Source: Dactylorhiza incarnata
Taxonomy: Eukaryota; Streptophyta; Magnoliopsida; Asparagales; Orchidaceae
DNA length: 64,000 bases
Direction of reading: 5' to 3'
NCBI GenBank assembly: GCA_033032865.1
Contig: JAWHQI010000065.1
Coordinates: 8,988,001 to 9,052,000, forward strand
Shown here: one piece after another, positions 1-10,835 of the stretch
Layout of the letters: each line of letters begins with the position of its first letter
Numbering within the stretch: the first letter of the stretch is position 1
The notes under the pieces: generated by a model
What the model was told of the DNA's origin: nothing
Databases searched by the model: none
The model's input: the letters and a program-made list of their open reading frames with translations, nothing else
Position numbers and translations under genes: made by a program

Positions 1-1144
1 CGTGTAGAGATTCTGGGGCGTGTTTGGCACATTTTCCACTTAAAAGCCACTGGTCGTGTGTTTTTCTTCGCGCACGATCAGTGGCGCACGACCACTGGTC
101 GCGCATTATTGGTCAAAAATGCCCGAGCGCTGGCCCTTCCTTCGCGCACGACCACTGTCCCTTCCTTCGTGCACGACCACTAGTCGTGCACCTGATCGTG
201 CGCCATCTGTCTTCCAGGTTTTTTGGTACAGGTTCCTAGCGCACGAGCAGTGACCTTTCTTCGCGCACGACCACTGGTCGTGCGCCACTGCTCGTGCGCC
301 CTATTTAATCTACTGCCTATTTAAGCTTTCGCTCCGCGATTTTAGGTAATTTGGACCCGCGAACTCCGTCGTTTTCACGCCTTCCACTCCGTTTTTAGCA
401 GGAAATCAACCCCTTGAGTGCTCAAGAGGTTAGGGATCATCCCATATGCTTTCTCCATCCTCCAAGCTCCATTAAAGGAGATCTAAGGTGACTACCAGCC
501 GCAAGCTAGAGTGTTGTGGTGATTCCAAGATGTGCATACCATCAAGAAGACGGGATAGGAGGTGACAGCTCTGAAGATCCCGGACGACAGCCAACGATCG
601 GAGCTTCACTCCGCATCCGAGGAAGAGTCTCGAGCATTTGTTTGTATCTCCCTCACTTGCACACTAGGCTAGTTTCATTTTGTTCTTCATTTTGAGGATG
701 CTTTTATTTGGATAATCTTTCAATGCTAGTTATTGATTGTAATTGCATTGGAGGCCTAACCTCCCATTATTGAGTATCTCTTCACTTTCCTTCATTCCAT
801 TGTTGTGATTTGCTTGTGGTTTCTTGAGCGTTGTAATGCTTGTGATGCGGAGGTCGGCGACCCGCGAAGGTGCGAAGCGGGTGAAGGCGACCCGCACTTT
901 TAATTTACTTTTATTATTACTGTAGTTGTAGAACAATCTCACCCCCCTCCCCCGTTACAATCCGACTATAGAGGACTCAATCTCAGTCGCTCTCTAAGCA
1001 AATATTCCTTTAGCCCGTAGTCCTCGAGAGATTCGATATCCGAGGATTTACTCCCCCTTTTTATTACTTGACAACGACCGGTACACTGTCGTTCGGACCG
1101 CATCTTCGCACCCGCCTATAGCGGTGTTGCGAACTTGCGTGTCA
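1..1144 (+). repeat. 5' LTR of the Athila-like element (left end outside window)
   Basis: The stretch ends in GTGTCA six bases before a gypsy-type primer-binding site, as expected of an LTR end. Positions 68-300 hold many direct and inverted copies of a CGACCACTGGTCG / CGCACGA dyad. AT-rich candidates for the core promoter (CTATTTAA at about 302 and 317) follow immediately. No coding potential is apparent; the short ORFs in 24-290 come from the dyad repeats. The left boundary cannot be seen. Confidence 0.7.
68..300. promoter_or_regulatory. Cluster of CGACCACTGGTCG dyads in the LTR, upstream of a TATA-like site
   Basis: At least three blocks (about 70-113, 153-205 and 240-300) carry GCGCACGACCACTGGTCGTG-type palindromes or their half-sites. 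They lie just upstream of the AT-rich CTATTTAA boxes. Dense dyads just before the promoter could be protein-binding sites in U3 or could form hairpins. The repeats are seen directly; any regulatory role is inference. Confidence 0.45.
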
Positions 1145-1150
1145 AGTTCT

Positions 1151-1168
1151 TGGCGTTGTTGTCGGGGA
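1151..1168 (+). other. Primer-binding site, Athila-type
   Basis: TGGCGTTGTTGTCGGGGA resembles the plant gypsy PBS beginning TGGCGCCGTTGCCGGGG, complementary to the 3' end of an Asp tRNA. The differences are mostly C to T, as expected from deamination of methylated cytosines. It fixes the 5' LTR end at about 1144. Confidence 0.75.
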
Positions 1169-1397
1169 CTACGACTAGTTTTGATTATTTGTGGAAAGAT
1201 ATCTGATTTTGACTTCTCTCCTTTGTGTATTGCGTTTCCTGTTGTTGTTCTTGCTTTCTGCTTTGAGTTGTTAGCTGATTTCGTTTTCTGTATTCGTTCT
1301 CCTTGACATACTAGATAAGGGAAAGGGATCGCTTGCCCCATTTGATCCTGAAATCGGGCGTACTTTGAGATTTCGGCAATGAAATCAACTTCGGATC

Positions 1398-3379
1398 ATG
1401 GATCTAAATCCCCGCCCTAATCTCCATCTAGGTCAGGAGAATGTTGAGTTTGATGATCAACATGATCTGAATGTTCGGGTAGAGGAAGACACTGTACAAC
1501 CGCGTGCTCGTACATTATATGAATGCACTGCCCCTACCATGGGCAGTGTATTTCCTACGATGAGCTCGACGATTACAAACCCAAACTTCGAGATCAGACC
1601 CTCTATCCTGAATATGTTGAGAAATTCGGTTCAGTTCAGTAGTCTTCCTCTCGAAGATCCGCATCAACATCTTTATAGTTTTCTTGAGATATGTGATACC
1701 TTCCGGATCAATGGATTCTCTGTTGATACCATGCGGATGAAACTCTTCCCTTTCACATTAAGGGATAGGGCCATGTCCTGGGTATTCTCCATTCCTCCGG
1801 GGAGTATCACTTCTTGGGCCGATCTTGTTAGTTCATTCCTTTCAAAATTCTTTCCTGCTGCTAAAATCCTGGTTGTGCGCACTGAAATTCATACCTTCCG
1901 GCAGCGTGATCAAGAATCTCTCGCTGAGGCTTGGGAGAGGTTCAATGAACTGCTGAGGAGATGTCCTCAGCATGAGATCTCTCTTTGGGCCTTGATCAAC
2001 ACCTTCTATGGGGCTCTTGACCCCAACATTCGAGCGAATGTTGATTCAGCTGCTGGAGGTTCTATGATGGGGAAGACCCCCGAGGATATGTGGGGAATCA
2101 TGAAGAACTTAGCTCTACAAAACGCCTAGTGGGGTGATGGAAGGCATGCACCCAAAAAGGCGGGGCTGGTTTAGATCACGTAGATCCCTATACAACCATC
2201 ACCGCCCAATTGGGGGCAATGTCCAAGCAAATTGAAGAGCTAAGTCTGAGGAAAGTTACCCCCGCGCCTGCCCCTGCCCCTATCTTTGTTGTATCTTGCC
2301 AAAGTTGCGGTGCCAATGGGCATCACGCCTTTGAATGCCAAACGGGAAGCTCCCCTGCTGAAATATTTCACACCGACTCTTTTGAGGAGGTCAACTATCT
2401 AGGTAATCAGCAGCGAGGCCCCCCGCTCCCCAACACGTATAATCCTGGGGTGAGAAATCATCCAAACTTTAATTGGAGAGATGGCCAGCAGCAACCCTAT
2501 AGCGGGCAGGCGAGTGGTAGTCGCCCCCCACAGCCTTACAATAATCCCCAACCTTACTACTAGGGAAGAAACACCGAAAAAGCCTCTTGGGAGGATAAGC
2601 TTGACCAACCCATCGACTTTACTAAGTATTTTGTGGCAAATCAAAGCGCTACGGTGAAAAATCTAGAACACCAACTCTCCCAGCTAGCTAAATTGATTAC
2701 GGAAAGGATGGCTGGCACGCTCCCCAGTCAACCCGAAACAAATCCACGAGAGCAAGGCCGATCACTTTTGGATCTTGCACCTCAATCATGTGGGAGCATC
2801 GTGATTAACTGTACAATCAATAACGTCCAAATGCAAGTTTTTGCGGACACGGGTTCCTCCCGTAACGTTGTCGCACCACGTGATGTTGAGAAATTCAACA
2901 TCCATGTTGATGTGGAGAAAGCTGTCCCGCTAAAACTTGCAAATGGTGAGCGTGTCATTACAGTTGGGGATGATCCTGATGTTTTGGTGGAAGTTGAGGG
3001 TATTGCTGCCAGTGCTGAGTTCCAGGTGATGGGACCTCCGGAAAACGACTCACCATCGATTTTCGGATTACCATTGCTTAAGGCTCTTGGCGCTACGCTT
3101 CATTATGCTGAAACTAGACTTTCTTTACCTTGTAATTTCATCTCATCTCCATCCTCTTGCCTACTTAATGAAACCACCACACCTCGGTGTGGTGATGCTT
3201 TTAATAACACTATTTTTAAGTGTGCAGGGACTAAGGAGATAGTCAAGAACATGGAAGACATCGGAGAACCTCATCCTGAGGTTGAAGAAGAAGAGGATGA
3301 AATGAAAAAAGTTGCTGATGAGAATGCTGATGCTGAGTGCAATGAGAAAATTGTTTTTACAGGAAAACGTTCCAAATGA
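1398..3379 (+). pseudogene. gag-protease of the Athila-like element (broken)
   Basis: Residues 1-243 (1398-2129) form a retrotransposon gag domain: conserved DPHQHLYSFLEICD, a DRAMSWVFSIPPGSITSW core and a C-terminal RFNELLRRCPQH helix region. A TAG at 2127 (likely a former CAG) and a frameshift at about 2165 break it. The frame then resumes with a CCHC knuckle, CQSCGANGHHAFEC (about 2307-2350). A second TAG lies at 2561-2563 in the same frame. The downstream part (2633-3379) is a retropepsin-like protease with active-site FADTGSS (about 2842) and the later hydrophobic FGLPLLKALGA strand. It would encode the particle structural protein and maturation protease. It ends at 3379 without running into RT. 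Confidence 0.85.
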
Positions 3380-4101
3380 GAGAAAAACTATTTTTAGGAA
3401 AGTCCATGTGGCGGACCTTTCTTCTACCACCTCGGTGGAACATGGTACCGCCAATGGCAATTATGACTCTCTTAATAAACAGGTCGTTGAAGACGCGGCC
3501 CGGTGGAAATCACCCCGGATGGAAGAGAAGAAGAAGATGAGAGATGAGTGCAACGCGCGCATGGCTGCAAAAGCCGTCGCCGCTCGTGTTGGGGCCAGAA
3601 AATTCTGGCCCCATCGCATGAGCATCGGGGCACCTTCTGCCTCATCTCTCCAAGCTGAACTCTGGAGGAAATCAGCGTATAACTGATCTGGTTTTGTCTA
3701 TTCTGACCCCATTTTCTTGGGGTGGTGGATGTGTACTTTTTTTTTCCTTCTTGTTTGGACTACTTTAATATTTCCGCACAGATAATATATAAACTGCTTA
3801 ATATAAGTATTTGGTCTAGCTCAAGGACGTTAAACAAAGCACTCATGGGAGGCACCCCAGTGTATCTCTATTATTGCATATTTCTTCATATTTCTAATCT
3901 TTTGCAGGATCCGGAGTATAGTCACCGCCGCAGGTAGCAACATCTTATACGGGAACCGGGTACAGTCCAATTAGGATTACCGCACTTCCGGAAATGCCCC
4001 TTAGTAGGGCATTTGGTAACACATCTCTATCCTCTCATTTTTATGTACCCCTCTCATGTTTTCATTAATATTGCATTGAGGGCAATGCTTAGTTTAAGTC
4101 T
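3380..4101 (+). other. Post-protease remnant and Athila-type 3' block
   Basis: A basic ORF (3312-3686, overlapping the protease end in another frame) contains RKTIFRKVHVADLSS and a C-terminal WPHRMSIGAPSASS; I recognise no domain. Bases 3820-3857 match the arrangement usually found at the end of Athila/Tat pol, where an alternating purine-rich stretch with GTTAAACAAAGCACTCATGG precedes a TTTAAGT(C/G)TGGGGG tract. Its presence with RT and integrase absent supports an internal deletion. Confidence 0.5.

Positions 4102-4137
<36 letters not shown>
4102..4137. repeat. Homopolymer run of 36 G
   Basis: Thirty-six consecutive G follow TTTAAGTCT, where related gypsy elements have a purine-rich tract of only 6-10 G. 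It is an expanded polypurine-like tract, or a sequencing or assembly artefact. A 37-C run lies 1.6 kb downstream. Confidence 0.9.
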
Positions 4138-4138
<1 letters not shown>

Positions 4139-4746
4139 AGATAGATCATGTTACCCAAATCGCCTGAACACTCACTCTTTACGCATTTCCGTTAGTATTT
4201 CTTCTTAAATTTTGCTCACATTTTTCAAAAATTGAAAATTTCTATTTCTCGTATTTTCTTTCCGCGCCCACTTGAGCGCGTACTCATCTGTATGCATACT
4301 CCGAATTGAATTTAATTCTTTTGCTTTAATGGGAAAGTTTAGGTGTTGGATTAGGATTGTAAGACGGAGTAAAATGTTGACTCCAGCAGTGCTTCTAGTC
4401 GAGTGCTTCCTTCTCGCATAAGAATTTATGTAGATTTGATTTCTCTTTATACTTATAGTTTTGTATATTTCTATAGTTAAATGTTGTTTACTCTACTCAT
4501 AGTGGTGAATCCGGTTTGAATCAAACAGTAGCATAGGGATGTGTGTAAATTATCGCTAGACTCGTATTGCTTGAGTCGGGAGGAAGAAAAATCTTTCTCG
4601 ATGACTAAGAACTTGCCCCAAGCGATTCTTGAAGCATGGACATAGGATAGCTCATTTTCATGAGAGTGACGTAGGCCATATCATTGGCCCGATTGAGCTT
4701 TTATTTCAGTCCTACTATCTACCCTTGCTAGCCCCATTGTGCCTAT
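4138..4746. other. AT-rich noncoding 3' region of the Athila-like element
   Basis: No coding sequence or recognisable domain is seen. It lies between the G-run and the inferred start of the Copia-1 LTR and is probably untranslated gypsy sequence or part of its 3' LTR. The visible part of the 5' LTR does not obviously match it, so I do not call it an LTR. Confidence 0.4.
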
Positions 4747-4901
4747 TGTTGAAACATGGTCTTCCGCATCTCCTAGGTTTGAGAATAACAAATCATATGC
4801 GTATTTGATCTTGTGTGCTTAAATGTGCAGGAAACAAGTCCATATGACTCAAGAATAACATATGAAGGTTGCCCCCAGATTTGATCCCAGAATTCCAACA
4901 T

Positions 4902-5135
4902 GCCCACTAACACCGGCGGTAGCACCTAGCGATGATTAGAGCAATTCCGGGAGCATATTTAGAAGGCACTAGCGTCAGGCGCTAGCGGATAGCGCATGCG
5001 GTAGCGCAGAGCACAAGAGGCAAGGCGGCAGAGTTTCCCTGGAATGAAAGATACGCACACGCAGAATAATTCTATACCGAGATAGCATCGGCGGTAGCGC
5101 TAGCGCGGGCGCTAGCGCTCACTCCTATAAAGGAG
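4902..5135 (+). promoter_or_regulatory. LTR promoter of Copia-1: GCGCTAGCGC motif cluster plus TATA box
   Basis: Near-palindromic GCGCTAGCG, GGCGGTAGC and variants recur at about 4910, 4967-5010 and 5090-5121. CCTATAAAGG follows within ten bases of the last copy, placing a transcription start near 5155. The position just upstream of TATA suggests U3 regulatory sites. The motif and TATA are seen; function is inferred. Confidence 0.55.
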
Positions 5136-5779
5136 GCCACTTCTCTCATTTTCCTGACACAAGTTTGAGAGAGGTTGCGTGCTAGAACTCCAGAGCCTTA
5201 TTCTGCCGAAAAGTGATCTCCCACCAAAGTTTCATGAAATTCCGAAGGAGGATTTCTTCACGCCGGATCCGATCGAAGATCGCTTCATCAACGCTTATAC
5301 TACAGCGGTCCTTCGTCTCCAACTTCAGAAGTTCTTCAAGAGGGAGATTTTAATATTATTGTCATTCAATTTCACATCTTTTCTTGTAACCATTTAGTGA
5401 ATTTGCCTCGTGTTGGCGACTAGGTCTGGGTAGGACTTAGGGCAGAAATTTGCCTCGTGTTGGCGACTAGATCTAGGTTACGACTAGGGGGTTCTCGAGG
5501 CCATATCCGGGGAAGGATTGGCTAGAGCGGCTTGAGGTCGTATCCGGGGAAGGCTAAGGCCACCGGTTCGTGGGGATACGAGTCGGGATAGAAAATGAAA
5601 AAGAGTTTTATTATTAATCGCCTCTGATTTCTAGCGTTATAAGAAATCAAGTTTTGTAAACTCTTCTTTTCATATTAATAAAATGATGTCTCAATTTTAT
5701 TTTCTTGATTTCTTATCTTAATCTCTTATATTTTCAAATATATTAAAATATAATATAAGTTTTTTAAAAACCCTTATTC

Positions 5780-5780
<1 letters not shown>

Positions 5781-5817
<37 letters not shown>
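5781..5817. repeat. Homopolymer run of 37 C
   Basis: It sits in the conserved TTCAC(C)nTCTA(A/G)G block near the 3' end of copia LTRs. The equivalent tracts in Copia-2 and Copia-3 LTRs have about 7-23 C (or G on the other strand). Length is probably hypermutable or affected by assembly. Confidence 0.9.
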
Positions 5818-5819
<2 letters not shown>

Positions 5820-5844
5820 TAAGGTCGCCTACAGACCCAACAAG

Positions 5845-5857
5845 TGGTATCAGAGAT
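5845..5857 (+). other. Primer-binding site of Copia-1 (initiator Met tRNA type)
   Basis: TGGTATCAGAGAT is two bases past the LTR end. The TGGTATCAGAGC type is complementary to the 3' end of plant initiator Met tRNA and is standard for Ty1/copia. Confidence 0.9.
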
Positions 5858-5892
5858 AGGTTGTATTCAAATCGGCTTAACAACCGACAATA

Positions 5893-7489
5893 ATGGTGTC
5901 TCATGATCTCGCTTTTCCAGAGGGTCAGGGTATTAGTAGACCACCTCTTTTTACTGGGTCAAATTTTAACTACTGGAAAAATAGGATGATGTGTTTTCTT
6001 ATGACCATGGATGTAGAGGTTTGGAATATGGTAGAAGTTTGGTACTCTCCTCCTACAATTATATCAGGAGAGGCTACGATTCAAAAACCTAAGAATAAAT
6101 GGGACGACAACGATAAACTAAGGTGCAAAAATAATGCAAAAGCAATGAACGCTTTATATTGTGCTTTAAATCGAACTGAATTTAATCAAATTTCTGCATG
6201 TGTAACTGCTTATGATATTTGGAACCAATTAGAAGTTACTCATGAAGGTACATCGTAGGTAAAAGACGCAAAGTTATTCCAACTGGAATCGGAATATGAA
6301 AAATTTAGGATGGATGCTGAAGAAGACATCAGCTCGATGTACACACGCTTCACCAAGATCGTCAACACTTCAAAATCTCTTGGAAAGATCTACTCAGATG
6401 GGGACTTGGTCAGAAAAATTCTTCGCTCTCTACCCCCAAGGTTCAATCCAAAGGTGACGGCCATCTCGGAGTCACACAACCTAAGAACGCTCCAGATCGA
6501 GAACCTCATTTGGGAATCTCAAAACCCATGAGGTAGAACTCCAGATTCAACACGATGAATACAACAAGGAGTCAAAGAAAAATGCGCTGGCATTAAAATC
6601 AAAGAAGGAGAGCATCGAAGATGATGATGAAGAAGAAGAAGGTCTTCTGGAGATGATCTTCAGGAAGTTCATTAGAAATCCAGAAAGAAGGAACACCTTC
6701 CGAAAATACTTCCAGAAAGATGCTCGACGAAAAGGGTCTTCCTCTTCATCAAAGAAAGAAAAAGGAAGTGAAGACGAAGAATAAAGACCACCACCGGAGT
6801 GCTATCACTGCAGAAAGACCGGACACATTCAGAGTCAGTGCCCGAAGTATCAAAAGGAGCAAAAAGAACGATACAAAGTGAAGGGAAAAAAGAAAGTGTT
6901 GAAAGCCGCAAATTGGGATGATTCTTCCTCTGAAGAATCAAGCGGATCTGAGTGAAGCAGCGAGGAGGACGCAAACTTATGTTTAATGGCAAAAAGCAAC
7001 GATGACGACACCAGTGTTTTTAATGACACTGAGATAACTCCTCCCACCTTCGAAGAACTTTATGATGAATTTGTTCTAATTTGCAAAGCCTATGATGAAA
7101 GTATAGAAGATAATATGATTTTAAATCGTGAAAATGAATCTATCATCAAAGAAAATCATAAGCTTACAAAAAATTAATTTCCTTTGAAAAGAAAAATGTT
7201 TCATGTCAAGGGTGTGAGCACTCCTTATGTAAGGCAAAAGAGCTTGAAGTTTCTCTTTCTAAGGCCCTCTCACAAATCAAAACTATTACAAAACAAAAGG
7301 GGGACTTAGAGAGAAAACTAAAAACCTCTCTCTTACAAATTGGAAATAATAAAAAAGGCTTTGAAAATAAATGTGTCATGCTTGTTAAAGAAAATTCATC
7401 TCTTAAAAAACAAACTCATGACCTCAATGTGGCCATCAAAAAATTTGGAATTGGTCAAAATTCCGTGGACATGATTTTGAGAAACTAAT
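5893..7489 (+). pseudogene. gag of Copia-1
   Basis: The N-terminal 121 residues form a UBN2-type copia gag with FTGSNFNYWKNRM and AYDIWNQLEVTHEGT. A TAG at 6256-6258 interrupts it and the same frame continues with the RF..IV...SLGK helix and LRSLPPRFNPKV. A frameshift near 6520 follows, then an acidic, Lys-rich stretch and a CCHC knuckle CYHCRKTGHIQSQC (about 6799-6842). The last part is a long Lys/Glu/Leu coiled coil (about 7060-7480) typical of SIRE-type gag. Translation would start at ATG 5893, 36 bases past the PBS. At least two stops and two frameshifts make it non-functional. Confidence 0.85.
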
Positions 7490-7539
7490 GTTTTGGTTCT
7501 GGAAAATTTGGGCTCGGATATCAAAGTGACCACTACCGC

Positions 7540-10500
7540 CCGGTGCTAGCCACTAACGCCGGCGGTAGCCCATCATTTAAAAATTCTTCTGTTTTTTCTA
7601 AAAATCAAATCTCATCCAGTAAGAGCAGTGTAGAATTTCAGAAAAGGGTCTCAACCCCCTTTATTTCGTGTGCAAACTGTCATAGGTTTGTACAGACGTG
7701 TAGCTCTTGCAGGAAAATAAAACAGGGATCTTTAAAGCAAATCTGGGTACTTAAGGCATCCACCTATTCTATGGGTGGTACCTCTTGGGTATCCGAATCT
7801 TTACTCTCATCTTCTTTCTAAATTTCCAGGAAGGCTAAGGAAACGGAGGATGTGTGGTACTTGGACTCGGGTTGCTCCAAGCACATGACGGGCAACAAAG
7901 CAAAGTTCCTTAACCTAAAAAGAAGAAAAGAGGGATCGTAACCTTTGGAGATAACGGTAAAGGAAGGATCATGGGAGTAGGTACAGTGAGTAACAAATCC
8001 TTTCTTATCTTTAATGTTCTTTATGTAAAAGGATTAAAACATAACTTAATATCTATTAGTCAATTGTGTGATAAAGGATTAGATGTCTTATTTGAATCAT
8101 CCACAAATCCTTGCAAAATATTTAATCCTAACACAAGATGTTTTACTAACTGCACCTAGAATTCACAACGTTTATATAGTTTCCTTTCATAATCTTTCCA
8201 AATCATCTATAAAATATTTTATAACTAAAAATGACGAGTTAGAACTATGGCATAGACGTTTAGGTCACGCTAGTACAAAACTCATTTTAAAACTAACCAA
8301 AAAGGATTGATTAGAGGATTGCCTAAATTGAATGGAAATTTATCTTCACTATGTTCTCCATGTCAAAAAGGAAAATTTACAAAATCCTCTTTTAAAAGTA
8401 AAAAATGAAGTTTCTACTACAAAAGCGTTGCAATTAATTCATTTGAATCTCTTTGGTCCCGTGAGCACCGCAAGTCTTGGTGGTAGAATATATACTTTTG
8501 TTCTAATAGATAATTTCTCTTGATATTGTTGGACTTTATTTCTCTCTTCCAAATCTAATGCGTTTTGCGAATTTTCAAAATTATGTACTCGCATTCAAAA
8601 TGAACTAGATTTAAAAATAAAACGTGCTCGCTCAGATCATGGAGGAGAATTTGAAAATGAAAATTTTAAATCTTTTTGTGAAATGTTTGGTATTAAGCAC
8701 GAGTTCTCCGCTCCACGCACACCTCAACAAAACGGTGTTGTAGAAAGAAAGAATAGGACTATCCAAGAACTAGCATGTACCATGATATCTGAATATAAAT
8801 TACCTAAGTCCTTTTGGGCCGAAGTCGTAAGCACATCATGTTATGTAATGAATAGAGTCATGCTTCGTCCATCTTTAAATCTCACACCATATGAACTATA
8901 TTATCAAAAGAAACCTAACGTATCATATTTTAAAGTATTTGGTTGTAAATGTTTTATTCTAAATACAAAAGATGTCTTAGGAAAGTTTGATGAAAAATGT
9001 GATGAAGGAATATTTTTTGGATACTTTTCAACTAGTAAAGCTTATAGAATATTTAACAAAAGATCGAGTAAGGTTGAAGAGTCTATTAATATAAAATTTG
9101 ATGAATTTATTCCTTGTGTAGAAAGACTTCCTACAGGTTCAGATGATGAACCTTTGCCATCTTTGGGCACGACGAAGAGGAACCTTCCAAAGAAGAGGAG
9201 GAGGAGGCCAAGGATGATGAATATGTGCCCCAAGCGTCTTAAACTTTTCAAAAAATCATCCAAAGGAGCTAGTTATTGGGGAACCATCTATTGGGGTAAG
9301 AACTCGATCTTCTCTTCATGAAACGTTTTCAAATATTTGCTTTGTTTCCGAAATTGAACCTAAAAACGTTTCAACCGCTTTAAATGACAAATTTTGGTTT
9401 TTGGCTATGAATGAAGAGTTAGATCAATTTGAAAGAAATATAGTATGGAACCTAGTAGAACGTCCATCTAATCATCCCGTTGTTGGCATAAAATGGATCT
9501 TTAAAAATAAATTAGATGGTGAATCTAGGATTACAAGAAATAAAGCTCACTTAGTCGCTCAAGGATTTTTTCAAATCGAGGGGGTATATTTTGAAGAAAC
9601 TTTTGCACTTGTTGCTCGCTTAGAATCCATACGAATATTTTTGGCATTTGCGAGTTTTAAAAGGATAAAACTATTTCAAATGGATGTTAAAAGTGTTTTT
9701 TAATGGGTTTATGAAAGAAGAAGTTTACATAGAACAACCCCCCGGTTTTATAAACGAAAAATTTCCAAATCATGTTTATAAATTAGAAAAAGCGCTTTAT
9801 GGTTTAAAACAAGCGCCCGGTGCATGATTTGATAGACTTACATCATTTTTGTTAAAACACGGTTATGTCATGGGAAGTGCCGACACCACACTCTTCATTA
9901 AGCATAATAATAACGATTTAATTATCTTACAAATATATGTCGATGATATCCTTTTTGGAGCCACTAATGAAGAGTTGTGTAATGAAGTAGTCTTAGTAAT
10001 GAAAAATGAATTTGAAATGAGTCTTGTAGGAGAACTCTCTTATTTTCTTGGTTTTCAAATTTCACAACGAGATGATGATATCTTTATTTGCCAAACAAAA
10101 TATGTTCATGATATGCTTAAATGATTTGGATTTGAAAATCTTAAACAAGCTTCTTCTCCTATGAGTGCTTCTTTAAAACTAGGAAAAGATGAATCTGGAA
10201 TTTCTATTGATCAAACTTTATATAGAGGTATGATTGGATCTCTTCTTTACTTAAGTGCATCTAGACCAGATATAATGTTTGTCGTATGTTTGTGTGCTCG
10301 CTTTCAAGTCAATCCAAAAGAATCTCATTTAAAAGTAGTAAAACATATTTTTCGTTATCTATTAGGGTCATCTAAATTAGGATTATGGTACCCACACAAT
10401 GATTCATTTACACTTCACGGCTATTCCGATTCGGATTACGCCGGATGTTCACTAGATCGAAAAAGCACTAGCGGTACTTGTCACTTTTTAGGACCCTCAT

Positions 10501-10835
10501 TAGTTGCATGGTCTAGTAGGAAACAATCTTCGGTTGCACTCTCCACCACGGAGGCCGAATACATCGCTCTTGGGAGTTCTTGTGCACAAGCTTTATGGAT
10601 GAGGCAAACTCTAGAGGATTTTGGTTTCCATCTCAAAAACATTGATCTCAAATGTGACAACAAAAGTGTCATAAATCTTACAAATAATCTCGTACACCAC
10701 TCTAGATCCAAACACATAGATGTTCGCCATCATTTCATTAGGGAGCATATTAAGAAAGAGCATGTAAAAGTAAGTTTCATTGGTACGGACTCCCAACTTG
10801 CTGACATATTCACTAAACCTCTCCCTGATGCATGA
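7540..10835 (+). pseudogene. pol of Copia-1 (protease, integrase, RT, RNase H)
   Basis: Protease: WYLDSGCSKHMTG (about 7858-7893). Integrase: a LWHRRLGHAS zinc-finger His region, a CSPCQKGKF Cys pair, then the core, with HLNLFGP where the first catalytic Asp is expected (Asn instead), RSDHGGEF and NGVVERKNRT, so the other two acidic residues are kept. [30 protein letters not shown] and the catalytic YVDD (about 9940). RNase H: YSDSDYAG, STTEAEYIAL and CDNKSVI, ending LADIFTKPLPDA at 10835. Frameshifts occur near 7930, 9330 and 9700; TGA codons at about 9825 and 10122 stand where Trp is usual. Confidence 0.9.

Larger units (their letters stand above)
1..4746 (+). mobile_element. Athila-like Ty3/gypsy element lacking RT, RNase H and integrase (5' truncated by window)
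   Basis: The visible order is 5' LTR, primer-binding site, gag with one zinc knuckle, aspartic protease, a short basic tail, then the noncoding block that normally follows pol in Athila-type elements (TTAAACAAAGCACTCATGGG at 3830-3849, then TTTAAGTCT plus a G-run). Between protease (ends 3379) and that block there is no trace of YVDD, RNase H or an integrase zinc finger, so about 3 kb of pol is missing. The 3' LTR is not seen, because Copia-1 begins at about 4747. Lineage assignment rests on the gag sequence style and the PBS; the pol deletion is seen directly; the 3' limit is inferred from the Copia-1 start. Confidence 0.8.
4747..5842 (+). repeat. 5' LTR of Copia-1
   Basis: It ends CCCAACA two bases before the PBS. 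A start at TGTTGAAACATGG (4747) is chosen because the other copia LTRs here start TGTTGGGAA; this start is provisional. It contains a cluster of GCGCTAGCG / GGCGGTAGCG motifs (4902-5121), a TATA box TCCTATAAAGG (about 5125), two direct copies of TTTGCCTCGTGTTGGCGACT (5402 and 5451) and the 3'-terminal TTATTCAC plus C-run plus CTCTAAGG block typical of these LTRs. Confidence 0.65.

Noticed and set aside
24..288. Short ORFs in the first 300 bases
   Set aside because: Composed of the dyad repeats of the LTR; no domain.
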